A stretch of 25,180 nucleotides of DNA from CAYONZ01 sp964405465 (lineage in GTDB: Bacteria > Bdellovibrionota > Bdellovibrionia > Bdellovibrionales > JAMPXM01): the NCBI GenBank assembly GCA_964405465.1, contig CAYONZ010000047.1, positions 1 through 25,180 of the forward strand. The letters are read 5' to 3'. The notes below the pieces were generated by a model, which saw nothing but the letters and a program-made list of their open reading frames with translations, ran no database searches and had not been told where the DNA came from. Made by a program: the position numbers and the translations under genes. How positions within the stretch are numbered: the first letter of the stretch is position 1; the number at the start of each line of letters is the position of its first letter. This document shows, one piece after another, positions 15,663 through 23,412 of this stretch.

Positions 15663-16811
15663 ATGAGAGTGATGTTTCCGTTGTTGTTTTCAGCTATTTT
15701 GACTTGCGCATGCGCGAGCCTGCCCAAGGGACTTCGATTTACTGGTGATGCGGGAAGCAATATTTCAATGGCTGCGATGCCATTAGAAGAGCCTAACAAT
15801 GACCAAGGCCCAGATGATTTTCGTGAGGCGCTAAAAAACTTTGAAGCCTCGAAGTTTCAGGAGGCGGCCGACGCCTTTAAAAAATTCTATTTGAACCAAT
15901 CGACCTCTAAATATGCTTGGATCTCTAGGTATTACTATGGATATAGCATAGAAATGCTCGGAAGAAATGAAGAGGCAATTGAAGTGTATCGAGAGGTGAT
16001 TCAGGCCACAGTATCGAGAGGACAGTTTTTAAGAGCAAAGACTTTGTATCGCATGTCTTTTTGCTATGAAAGAATGAGCAATGACATTCAGGTGGTAGCA
16101 TCTCTGAAGGATATTGGTGAATCAGTAAAGTATTTACCAGAGTCGGTAAGGTTAGCTGAATTGTTTGCGCGAATTGCGGGTGCATATGCAAGACTTGGCA
16201 ACCAGGACGAAGCCATAAAATATTACGAACTGGCTGAGGCAGGTATTGGCCAATTGAAGCGAAAGCATGTCGGTATGGACTCCTCAGAGTGGTTTGCAAA
16301 AACACTGTTTGCAATGGGTAGTTTGGAAGTGCGTGATCTAAATTGGCAAAATTTTGATCGTGAAATCGAACCATTTGGGCGATCACAGATCTATTTGTTT
16401 CGGTCTGTTGTCGCGAACTCACCAAATTGGAGTCCACGTTCGGAGCAAATGTTGTTGAATGGATACCAACGGTTGCAGAATGTGATAATAAATCAGAAGC
16501 CCACTCCAACGGGTGAGGATCCGATTGTTTCACAACGTGAGATCGTATCGCGACAGAACGAATTGATTCAATTGGTATTGACCAAAGTTCAAGAGCTTGA
16601 AATCGAAGCGACAACAGGTGAAAACTCAAAAGATTTTGGGGTAAAGATTCTTGCAAAATTAGAACCCATGGTTCGACAGTTCAATGAAATGTTAGCTGAG
16701 CCATTGCCCGGATCTGGACTTACCGATGAAGCTTTAAAGAGAAAAACTTTGCCTCGAGGTTCCACTAAAAATCCAGAAGACGCCAATTTAGAGGGAGATC
16801 CGAATCAATGA
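15663..16811 (+). CDS. Probable lipoprotein with TPR-like repeats
   Basis: This 382-residue protein starts with a short signal peptide (MFPLLFSAILTCACASL). The lipid-modified residue is probably the second cysteine of TCAC, though the lipobox is atypical. Residues about 55-200 consist of helical repeats resembling TPRs (ALKNFEASKFQEAADAFKKF, then the YGYSIEMLGRNEEAIEVYREV type, then AYARLGNQDEAIKYYELA). The rest is helical with a polar C-terminus. TPR lipoproteins usually act as periplasmic scaffolds attached to a membrane. It lies 7 bases after the second ATPase and overlaps the EI24-like gene by 4 bases (ATGA), so it is translated as part of this operon. The specific function is unknown. 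Confidence 0.75.
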   Translation: MRVMFPLLFSAILTCACASLPKGLRFTGDAGSNISMAAMPLEEPNNDQGPDDFREALKNFEASKFQEAADAFKKFYLNQSTSKYAWISRYYYGYSIEMLGRNEEAIEVYREVIQATVSRGQFLRAKTLYRMSFCYERMSNDIQVVASLKDIGESVKYLPESVRLAELFARIAGAYARLGNQDEAIKYYELAEAGIGQLKRKHVGMDSSEWFAKTLFAMGSLEVRDLNWQNFDREIEPFGRSQIYLFRSVVANSPNWSPRSEQMLLNGYQRLQNVIINQKPTPTGEDPIVSQREIVSRQNELIQLVLTKVQELEIEATTGENSKDFGVKILAKLEPMVRQFNEMLAEPLPGSGLTDEALKRKTLPRGSTKNPEDANLEGDPNQ

Positions 16812-17551
16812 ACTCATTCTCAATGAGAATTACCGTAGGTTTTTTAAGTCTCTTTCAGGGCGGCGCTCTGATACTATCGCGACGACGGCTTCTTTTGATT
16901 TCGTTGCTTCCATTGTTATTTGGAATTGTTGCCATGGTGGTTGGAGTCATTTGGGGATGGGTTCATGTTCCGCAAATGGTGTCTCAGAGCTTAGAGTATA
17001 TCGGATGGTTTGATTCCAATGAGGTGTGGTTCTATTTAGGTTTGATTCTTTTTTGGCCCGCATTTTTGTTCGCGTTGGTATTCTTAGTTTATCTAGCGGC
17101 GCGCTTGGTCGCGGCACCTTTCTACTCGCTTCTTGCCGAACAGACACTTCGGCTTTCTGGAAAATTTCAATTTCCGGAGCACAATGCCACCGAGAGGATC
17201 GGGGTTTTCTTTAGGCTGTTGATTGTCTCATTGATGAAAACGACAGTGCTGTTTTTCTTTGGAACAGTCTTATTTGTGATATCATTTATTCCCATTTTTA
17301 ATTTATTGGCTGGTCTTGGATTTTACCTTCTTCTTGCCGTTGATTCAGTTGATTATACACTTGAAGTCATGGAGCTAGGTTTCAAGTCGAGAGTTCAGTT
17401 TATTGGACGTTACTTGGTTGAAATACTTGGTTTGAGTCTTTCGATAATTTTAATAAGTCTTGTTCCGGTTTTGAATTTATTTGTTTTGCCAGCTGCCGTC
17501 GTGGGTGGTGCTGAGTTGGTACAGAGACTAAAGAGAAAGAGCGAGGTCTAA
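16808..17551 (+). CDS. EI24/CysZ-like polytopic membrane protein
   Basis: This 247-residue inner-membrane protein has hydrophobic segments at about residues 28-50, 76-100, 139-160, 163-178 and 205-232. The start GFLSLFQGGALILSRRRLLLISLLPLL resembles the EI24/CysZ family, as do the AAPFYSLLAEQTLRLSG segment and the late LVPVLNLFVLPAAVVGGAEL segment. CysZ of E. coli imports sulfate for cysteine synthesis, while other members are uncharacterised. Here it overlaps the TPR lipoprotein gene and is followed one base later by gshA, a cysteine-consuming enzyme, so a sulfur-related role is possible. A membrane partner role for the upstream ATPases is equally open. Family placement is likely; function is not settled. 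Confidence 0.75.
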   Translation: MNSFSMRITVGFLSLFQGGALILSRRRLLLISLLPLLFGIVAMVVGVIWGWVHVPQMVSQSLEYIGWFDSNEVWFYLGLILFWPAFLFALVFLVYLAARLVAAPFYSLLAEQTLRLSGKFQFPEHNATERIGVFFRLLIVSLMKTTVLFFFGTVLFVISFIPIFNLLAGLGFYLLLAVDSVDYTLEVMELGFKSRVQFIGRYLVEILGLSLSIILISLVPVLNLFVLPAAVVGGAELVQRLKRKSEV

Positions 17552-17552
17552 A

Positions 17553-18845
17553 ATGCAGGCACAGGTTCCAAATCAAGTTCAAGCATTGTTGCATAAAAAA
17601 TTGGTGGCAAATATGCCAAAGCTAGAGGAATGGTTTTTGAGCAAGCGCAATCAAATACCCGTGCCGATTTACTCAAGCTACGATATTCGTGATTCGGGAT
17701 TCAAAATTTCGAATGTAGATGCCAATATTTTTCCTGCTGGGTTTAATAATATTTGTATCACCGATCGCGAAAACGCAGGTGAATTAGCTGAGTATTATAT
17801 AAAAAAACATTATGGAGACGGTTGTAAAAAAATTCTTCTTTTGACTGAGGAACACACAAACAATCTCTATTACTGGGAAAATGTTCGTGCCTTGAAAAAA
17901 ATCTTAGACGATGCAGGACTCGAAGTGCGCGTGGCTATTCCTCGGGGTCAGGTGGATGACTGCGGGATAGCTATGAAAACAGCCTCAGGGGACGAAGTAA
18001 AGGTTTGCGTGGCCGCAATTCGCGATGGCGAGATTTCCGTGAAAGGTTTTGAGCCTGATCTTGTTGTTAGTAATAATGATTTTTCTGAATTTTATGCTGA
18101 GTGGGGACCAGAATTAAAAAATCCAATGAATCCTCCGCGTGAATTGGGCTGGTATCAGCGCAAAAAAAGCAATTACTTCGAGTTTTTCAATCAGCTTTGT
18201 ACCGAAGTCGCAAACGTAATTGATATTGATCCTTGGGTGTTAACGGTCAGAACTGAGTTGTTTGAACATTTTGATATGACCGATCAATCGAGTCGTGAAA
18301 GACTTGCTGAAATTGTAAACCGGGTTCAGTTGGATACGCTTGCCAAATACAAGCAATTCAATATTGATCAGAAGCCATTTGTCTTTGTTAAAAACAATTC
18401 TGGTACCTATGGTTTGGGTGTTTTGCGCGTACAAAACCCAGAAGAAGTTTTGAATATTACCTATAAATCACGCAAGAAAATGAAAGCGGCCAAGGGAGGT
18501 CGTGATGTCGAGGAAGTCATTGTGCAAGAGGGGATTCCCTCAATCGTTCGATCTGAGGGCGTGACCGCGGAGCCGACGATTTATCTTTTGGGATGTCGTC
18601 TTGCTGGAGGTTTTTTAAGAAGCCATTCTGAAAAAGATGAAACCGAAAGTCTCAATAGTCCGGGAGCTGTCTATAAACGTCTTTGTGTGACAGATCTTAG
18701 AGTCGACGTTGAGGGACACCCACTCGAGAATGTATATGGCTGGGTCGCCAAAATTGGGTTACTAGCCATTGGACTAGAAGCTCAAAAAATGAATGTACAG
18801 TTTAAAGGGTATTCAGGCCCAGTATGTTCCTCCATACAAAAATAA
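17553..18845 (+). CDS. gshA: Glutamate-cysteine ligase, proteobacterial GshA type
   Basis: This 430-residue protein matches the glutamate-cysteine ligase family first described in Acidithiobacillus-like bacteria (the GshA Pfam family), which is unrelated in sequence to E. coli GshA. The enzyme joins glutamate and cysteine using ATP, the first step of glutathione synthesis. Recognisable segments are YDIRDSGFKISNVDANIFPAGFNN-type residues 43-66, SNNDFSEF (173-180), the glycine-rich NNSGTYGLGV (281-290) and the VQEGIPSIV region. No gshB is visible in the window. The gene begins one base after the EI24-like stop, with GAGG upstream in the end of that gene. It is the last clearly coupled gene of the Get3-like operon. 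Confidence 0.85.
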   Translation: MQAQVPNQVQALLHKKLVANMPKLEEWFLSKRNQIPVPIYSSYDIRDSGFKISNVDANIFPAGFNNICITDRENAGELAEYYIKKHYGDGCKKILLLTEEHTNNLYYWENVRALKKILDDAGLEVRVAIPRGQVDDCGIAMKTASGDEVKVCVAAIRDGEISVKGFEPDLVVSNNDFSEFYAEWGPELKNPMNPPRELGWYQRKKSNYFEFFNQLCTEVANVIDIDPWVLTVRTELFEHFDMTDQSSRERLAEIVNRVQLDTLAKYKQFNIDQKPFVFVKNNSGTYGLGVLRVQNPEEVLNITYKSRKKMKAAKGGRDVEEVIVQEGIPSIVRSEGVTAEPTIYLLGCRLAGGFLRSHSEKDETESLNSPGAVYKRLCVTDLRVDVEGHPLENVYGWVAKIGLLAIGLEAQKMNVQFKGYSGPVCSSIQK

Positions 18846-18902
18846 TATGACGACCCTAAGAAGAGCGACCATTTTGTCCGAATAGATTGCGGGTAGGTGA
18901 TT

Positions 18903-19565
18903 ATGAAAACTCAACCATTCATGTCTGCGACCGTTTTGGGCTGTGCGTTCGCATTAGGTCTTAGTCTTGCATTGAACTCTTGGGAGGGGCGCGTTTTTGT
19001 ATCGCTCAATCGCTATGATTCTCGAAGTCCTGCCGCAATAAAAAAGGCTTTCGACTTTTCGCAACTTGAAGGAAGTGCACTTCGCAATGCTTCTCAGCAG
19101 CGGCTGGTGACCGATGCCCGTGTTATCAATGAAAGTGAACGAGTTGGTATCGAGCTGGGCCATTTCTTGATGCGTGACGAAGCTGGAAACAGAACGACGG
19201 CTTGCGGATATTACAATCAAATGGAATTAAAATTTGTTGCAGAAGGAATGGCACAAAACGGCGATCCAATAGAACTAAAAATAACAGGACCATGCTCGGT
19301 TAAGGACAAAGACCTGAACCGAATGGATCCACTCTATTTACCAGTGAGTGAAATCTTAAAAGAAGAACCACGTACATTTGAATTCCCGTCAACGTTACAG
19401 CCGGGTGTGAGGTTTAGTTTCTCGAATATTGCCACCTCTTGGCCGCGAACTTGGATTTTGGTTTCAGTAAAAATGTATCAAACCTCAGAAGAAAAGCCGG
19501 AACTCCTTTTGGGAGATGCGGAATTACGTCATATCTTAAAACGTCCAATTAAATTAGTTTGGTGA
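18903..19565 (+). CDS. Small exported or membrane-anchored protein of unknown function
   Basis: This protein of 220 residues has an N-terminal hydrophobic segment (about 8-26, ATVLGCAFALGLSLAL) that is a signal anchor or an uncleaved signal. The remainder is soluble and probably beta-rich (ELKFVAEGMAQNGDPIELKITG) with three further-spaced cysteines. I do not recognise a family. I chose the ATG at 18903, with TAGGTG just upstream, over an in-frame GTG at 18897 that lies within that purine-rich stretch. It sits 57 bases after gshA with no terminator between, so it may be the last gene of that transcript. A strong terminator follows immediately. Confidence 0.7.
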   Translation: MKTQPFMSATVLGCAFALGLSLALNSWEGRVFVSLNRYDSRSPAAIKKAFDFSQLEGSALRNASQQRLVTDARVINESERVGIELGHFLMRDEAGNRTTACGYYNQMELKFVAEGMAQNGDPIELKITGPCSVKDKDLNRMDPLYLPVSEILKEEPRTFEFPSTLQPGVRFSFSNIATSWPRTWILVSVKMYQTSEEKPELLLGDAELRHILKRPIKLVW

Positions 19566-19571
19566 AACTGT

Positions 19572-19612
19572 GAGAATAAAAAAGGCAGCACTATGCTGCC
19601 TTTTTTATTCTC
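19572..19612. terminator. Perfect bidirectional terminator between convergent genes
   Basis: GAGAATAAAAAAGGCAGCA (19572-19590) is exactly repeated in inverse at 19594-19612 around the loop CTA, a perfect 19-bp inverted repeat. The GC core GGCAGCA/TGCTGCC is flanked by A6 and T6, so on both strands the hairpin is followed by a U-tract. It ends the plus-strand operon and the minus-strand pepA. Confidence 0.95.
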
Positions 19613-19636
19613 AATAATCGCGAAAATTCTATTGGT

Positions 19637-21163
19637 TTACTGTTGATCCATGGCAAGTTGAATAAAGGTTCGCACCATTGCACCAGATGCACCTTTTCTT
19701 GGGCAATATGGTAAACGATCGCCAACATGCCAGCCCGTTCCTGCGATATCGAAATGAGCCCACGGAATTTCACTGTTCACAAATTGCTCCAAAAATGCTG
19801 CCGCTGTTGCACTTCCGGCACCTTTTGCTGAACTTACGTTTGAAAGATCAGCATATGTACCCTTCATGTCTTTCACATGAAAATCACAGAGAGGCATTCT
19901 CCACACCCATTCACCAGTTGCATCTGCGGCGGCTTGAATTCGTTCCATCATTTTATGATTTCGAGTGAAAACTCCGGTATGCAGATTTCCAAGAGCAACC
20001 ACCATCGCACCAGTTAAAGTCGCAACATCAACGATCATCGCAGGGTCTTGTTCACATGCATAAACAAGCGCATCTGCGAGAATTAACCTGCCTTCAGCGT
20101 CGGTGTTGTTTATCTCAATGGTTTTACCATTTCGCGCGATAACGATATCACCAGGTTTATTCGCATTTGGCCCAGGCATGTTTTCAGTTGCAGGTACCAA
20201 ACCTATGACATTGACCTTTAACTTCAAGCGCGCAATTGCCAACATTGTGGCAATGACAGTGGCGCCACCACACATATCATATTTCATCTCTTCCATGCCG
20301 GCAGATGGTTTGATGCTGATTCCACCTGAGTCGAAAGTTAGGCCTTTACCAACGTAGCAGATCGGCTTTTTTGAAGTACCTGCGCCATTGTACTCCATGA
20401 CGATAAAACGCGGCTCTTGAACACTTCCAAGAGAAACGCTCAAAAATGAACCCATTTTTTCTGCTTTGATTCTGCTTTTGTCCCAAATGTTGACTTTAAG
20501 TTTTGTACCCTTTGCTGCCTTAACGGTTTCATCCGCTAACATCGATGGAGTCATTCTATTCCCAGGACGATCACCAAGACGACGCGCAAAATTTGTGCAT
20601 TCGGCTACGACAGTTCCAACTTCAAGTCCACGTTCGTAGGATTTTGCATGGGCTGTACTTACAAGAAGAACTTTTTCGAGATCACTGTTTGGCGCTTTCT
20701 TGTCTTTGAAGTCGTTGAAATTGTAACCAGCGAGCATCAGGCCTTCGGCAATGGCCTGCATTGAAGCGTCGCCATTGAGACTGTTGTGTGGAAGAGAATC
20801 CATCCATATTGCCGCAGACTTGGTTTTGTGACTCTTCAAGCTGGTCAAAGCAGAGGCGGCAGCCTGGCGCAGAGTTTCAGTGCTGAGGTCCTCTTTACCA
20901 AGACCAACGACTAGAAGATTTTTATAGCCCAATACTTGTGCGCCTCGAAAGAAGACAGTTTCGCAAGCAGCACCAGAAATTGTAGAGTCTAGAACGAAGC
21001 TTTCAATCTTATTGTTCACAACTTTATTCACACCATGCAAAATAGCTTTGGGCTTTTCGGTCTTCTCTTTTTTAGATTTGCCGACAGTGCCTTGGCTTGA
21101 AAACACGACCAAAGTATCGACCGAAAGATTTTCGATTGCTGATTTTTTGAGTTCCAGTTTCAT
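19637..21163 (-). CDS. pepA: Leucyl aminopeptidase PepA (M17)
   Basis: This 508-residue cytosolic metallo-aminopeptidase removes N-terminal residues from peptides, completing degradation begun by ATP-dependent proteases. The two-metal site is intact by comparison with E. coli PepA: Lys273 and Asp278 in VGKGLTFDSGG, Asp296 in MKYDMCGG, and Asp355 and Glu357 in the family signature NNTDAEGRL. The catalytic lysine (Lys285, SIKPSAG) and Arg359 are also present. The N-terminal regulatory domain (about 1-170) is divergent, as is usual. The ATG is preceded by AAGGA at good spacing. It is a single-gene unit sharing a bidirectional terminator with the operon to its left and diverging from clpP to its right. 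Confidence 0.95.
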   Translation of the reverse strand: MKLELKKSAIENLSVDTLVVFSSQGTVGKSKKEKTEKPKAILHGVNKVVNNKIESFVLDSTISGAACETVFFRGAQVLGYKNLLVVGLGKEDLSTETLRQAAASALTSLKSHKTKSAAIWMDSLPHNSLNGDASMQAIAEGLMLAGYNFNDFKDKKAPNSDLEKVLLVSTAHAKSYERGLEVGTVVAECTNFARRLGDRPGNRMTPSMLADETVKAAKGTKLKVNIWDKSRIKAEKMGSFLSVSLGSVQEPRFIVMEYNGAGTSKKPICYVGKGLTFDSGGISIKPSAGMEEMKYDMCGGATVIATMLAIARLKLKVNVIGLVPATENMPGPNANKPGDIVIARNGKTIEINNTDAEGRLILADALVYACEQDPAMIVDVATLTGAMVVALGNLHTGVFTRNHKMMERIQAAADATGEWVWRMPLCDFHVKDMKGTYADLSNVSSAKGAGSATAAAFLEQFVNSEIPWAHFDIAGTGWHVGDRLPYCPRKGASGAMVRTFIQLAMDQQ

Positions 21164-21235
21164 TTTGAATCCTTTTTTAGATTTTTACCGAGCGTTGCGA
21201 TCGCCAGGAGCTATTGCGAGGCATTATCCGCCTCA

Positions 21236-21265
21236 TTAGACAACACTACTTCATTTGAGTATCAT
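21236..21265 (+). promoter_or_regulatory. Possible promoter for clpP-clpX-lon
   Basis: TTAGAC (21236-21241) and TATCAT (21260-21265), 18 bases apart, resemble a sigma70 promoter about 165 bases before clpP. The long leader that would result contains an inverted repeat, GACAAG-AA-CTTGTC (21321-21334). The 244-base gap between pepA and clpP has no other strong signal on either strand. Confidence 0.3.
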
Positions 21266-21431
21266 AACTAGACCTATGTGCAAGGAATTTTCAATAGGTA
21301 AAGTCCCCACTTAAATTACCGACAAGAACTTGTCATTATTAGAGAGTTGATTCTTTGGGAATTTGACAGAAGAGTGACGAAATTCAAACGCACGTAGATC
21401 GCATCATGTGACAGCGACAGAGAGGAGAACC

Positions 21432-22037
21432 GTGGCACTCATTCCAATTGTGGTTGAACAAACTGCCCGAGGCGAACGCAGCTATGATATTTATTCGAGG
21501 CTGCTTCAGGATCGAATTGTTTTTTTGGGAGGGGCAGTAACTGACGATGTTGCCAACGTGATCATTGCTCAGATGCTTTTTTTAGAATCGAGCAATCCCG
21601 ATCAAGACATTCAGTTGTACATTAATTCCCCAGGGGGAAGCGTGTCTGCTGGCTTGGCAATTTATGATATTATGCAACTTGTGAAGTGTGATATTGCTAC
21701 GACATGCGTAGGCCTCGCGGCGAGCATGGGATCTTTGCTTTTGTCCGCTGGGACCAAAGGCAAACGGTATGTTTTGCCACACGCGCGGGTTATGGTTCAT
21801 CAGCCACATATCATGGGCAATGGGCTTTCCGGTCAAGCAACTGATATCGAGATTCACGCAAGAGAGATGATCAACACCAAGAAAAAATTGACTGATATTT
21901 ACGTGCAACACACAGGTAAATCATTCGAAGAGCTTGATCGAGTTTTGGATCGTGATTTTTTTATGGATTCAGAAGAAGCCAAACAGTTTGGAATTGTTGA
22001 CCATGTCGTGAGTTTCCGTAAAGGAAGTGCAAAATGA
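21432..22037 (+). CDS. clpP: ClpP, ATP-dependent protease proteolytic subunit
   Basis: This is the serine peptidase that forms tetradecameric barrels and degrades substrates fed by ClpX or ClpA. I chose the GTG at 21432, giving 201 residues starting MALIPIVVEQTARGERSYD, the usual mature ClpP N-terminus. AGAGGAGA is ideally placed upstream. An in-frame GTG at 21408 would add eight residues and has no such site. The catalytic triad is Ser98 (GLAASMGS), His123 (VMVHQP) and Asp175 (LDRDFFM); the shift of the Asp relative to E. coli is explained by three extra residues after HQP. It overlaps clpX by 4 bases (ATGA). Confidence 0.97.
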   Translation: MALIPIVVEQTARGERSYDIYSRLLQDRIVFLGGAVTDDVANVIIAQMLFLESSNPDQDIQLYINSPGGSVSAGLAIYDIMQLVKCDIATTCVGLAASMGSLLLSAGTKGKRYVLPHARVMVHQPHIMGNGLSGQATDIEIHAREMINTKKKLTDIYVQHTGKSFEELDRVLDRDFFMDSEEAKQFGIVDHVVSFRKGSAK

Positions 22038-23332
22038 AGAAAGATTCATCCAGTTTGTTGCGCTGTAGTTTTTGTAACAAAAGCCAAAATGAAGTTAAAA
22101 AGCTGATTGCTGGTCCAGGTGTTTACATTTGTGATGAGTGTATTGAGCTTTGTAATGACATCGTGGCCGAGGAGCGTGAGCGTGAAACTTCAGCAAAACC
22201 ATCGCTGAAAGTTCCGAAACCTTTCGATATAAAGTCATATCTGGATGATTTCGTGATTGGCCAAGAAAGAGCTAAAAAAGCGTTGTCTGTGGCGGTTCAC
22301 AATCATTACAAGAGAATCAACGCCTTGGGTGGAAAAAAAGACGATATCGAGCTTTCAAAGAGCAATATTCTTCTCATTGGCCCTACCGGATCTGGCAAAA
22401 CGCTTTTGGCGCAGACTATTGCAAAGATCCTTAACGTTCCATTTGCGATGGCAGATGCTACGGCTCTGACAGAGGCTGGGTATGTTGGTGAAGATGTTGA
22501 AAACGTAGTTCTCAATCTTTTACAAGCAGCAGACTATGATGTTGAAAAGGCTCAAAAGGGAGTTATCTATATCGACGAGATCGACAAAATCAGTCGAAAA
22601 TCAGAAAACCCATCGATCACACGTGATGTGAGTGGTGAAGGGGTTCAGCAAGCATTGTTAAAAATTCTTGAAGGGACTGTTGCAAATCTTCCGCCTAAAG
22701 GTGGTCGAAAACATCCGCAGCAAGAGTTTATACAAATTGATACCTCGAACATTCTATTTATCGTCGGGGGAGCATTTGTTGGCCTCGAAAAGGTTGTGGA
22801 AAATCGTCGAAGTAAAAAATCTCTAGGAATTCATGCTGATATCAAGACAACTGCTGAGAAAGAAGCAGCAATCAACGTACTTCAGTTTGTTGAGCCAGAC
22901 GACTTGGTTAAATTTGGGTTAATTCCGGAATTTATCGGTAGGTTGCCAGTGTGTGCGGTTCTAGACCCGCTTGAAGAGCAAGCCTTGATTGATATTTTGG
23001 TTAAACCAAAAAATGCATTAACCAAACAGTATCAGAAGCTATTCTCCTACGAAAATGTTGAATTGAAGTTCACAGAAGATGCTCTAAAGGCAATTGCAAA
23101 AGAAGCATTGGTACGAAAGACCGGTGCTCGAGGGTTGCGGGGAGTTATCGAAAATTCAATGCTCGACATTATGTATGAAATTCCTAGTAAACCGAACGTG
23201 AAAGAAGTTATCATAGACAAAGAGGTAATAAACCTCAACTCTAAGCCAAAGGTTGTCTACAGGACGGACAAAGAGTTGGAGGCCCTTGAGTCTAAGAAGC
23301 CATCAGGTTCGGACTCAGCAGAGAGCGCTTAG
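22034..23332 (+). CDS. clpX: ClpX, AAA+ unfoldase of ClpXP
   Basis: This 432-residue AAA+ unfoldase recognises tagged proteins and threads them into ClpP. The N-terminal zinc-binding domain has four cysteines, Cys11, Cys14, Cys33 and Cys36, in RCSFC and YICDEC. The ATPase core has Walker A GPTGSGKT (116-123), the pore-1 loop GYVG (149-152) and Walker B IYIDEIDK (Asp181, Glu182). The RKH pore loop lies in GGRKHPQQ, and the sensor-2 arginine in GARGLR. All elements for activity are present. It is translationally coupled to clpP. Its stop codon lies in the loop of a hairpin, and lon follows 80 bases later. Confidence 0.98.
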   Translation: MKKDSSSLLRCSFCNKSQNEVKKLIAGPGVYICDECIELCNDIVAEERERETSAKPSLKVPKPFDIKSYLDDFVIGQERAKKALSVAVHNHYKRINALGGKKDDIELSKSNILLIGPTGSGKTLLAQTIAKILNVPFAMADATALTEAGYVGEDVENVVLNLLQAADYDVEKAQKGVIYIDEIDKISRKSENPSITRDVSGEGVQQALLKILEGTVANLPPKGGRKHPQQEFIQIDTSNILFIVGGAFVGLEKVVENRRSKKSLGIHADIKTTAEKEAAINVLQFVEPDDLVKFGLIPEFIGRLPVCAVLDPLEEQALIDILVKPKNALTKQYQKLFSYENVELKFTEDALKAIAKEALVRKTGARGLRGVIENSMLDIMYEIPSKPNVKEVIIDKEVINLNSKPKVVYRTDKELEALESKKPSGSDSAESA

Positions 23333-23340
23333 GCGCTCTC
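23321..23340 (+). repeat. GC-rich hairpin over the clpX stop codon
   Basis: GAGAGCGC (23321-23328) and GCGCTCTC (23333-23340) form a perfect 8-bp stem with the loop TTAG; the clpX stop TAG (23330-23332) is in this loop. No T-tract follows, so it is a poor intrinsic terminator. It could stabilise the clpPX part of the mRNA or reduce read-through into lon. Confidence 0.55.
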
Positions 23341-23412
23341 CCTTCATCACAAGTTTGGTTCTGACTACTCAGGCTCTGGGTGATTCTCAACGAATCAACT
23401 AAAGGAGACCGC

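Noticed and set aside
15925..16656. Long 243-codon open frame on the minus strand within the TPR lipoprotein gene
   Set aside because: It lies entirely opposite a well-supported gene, has no ribosome binding site or recognisable domain, and its composition is that of a shadow frame.
21306..21313. CCCCACTT ahead of clpP resembling a sigma32 heat-shock -10 element
   Set aside because: No CTTGAA-like -35 element lies at the expected distance upstream, so a heat-shock promoter cannot be supported.
21363..21368. TTGACA, a perfect -35 hexamer just before clpP
   Set aside because: The sequence 16 to 18 bases downstream has no resemblance to a -10 hexamer.
21408..21434. Longer ClpP start at GTG 21408
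   Set aside because: The GTG at 21432 has an ideal AGAGGAGA site and gives the usual MALIP start.
21936..21956. Apparent loss of the ClpP catalytic aspartate (Val at one alignment position)
   Set aside because: Counting along E. coli ClpP puts the catalytic Asp in the later ERD motif, which is conserved here as DRD (Asp175).
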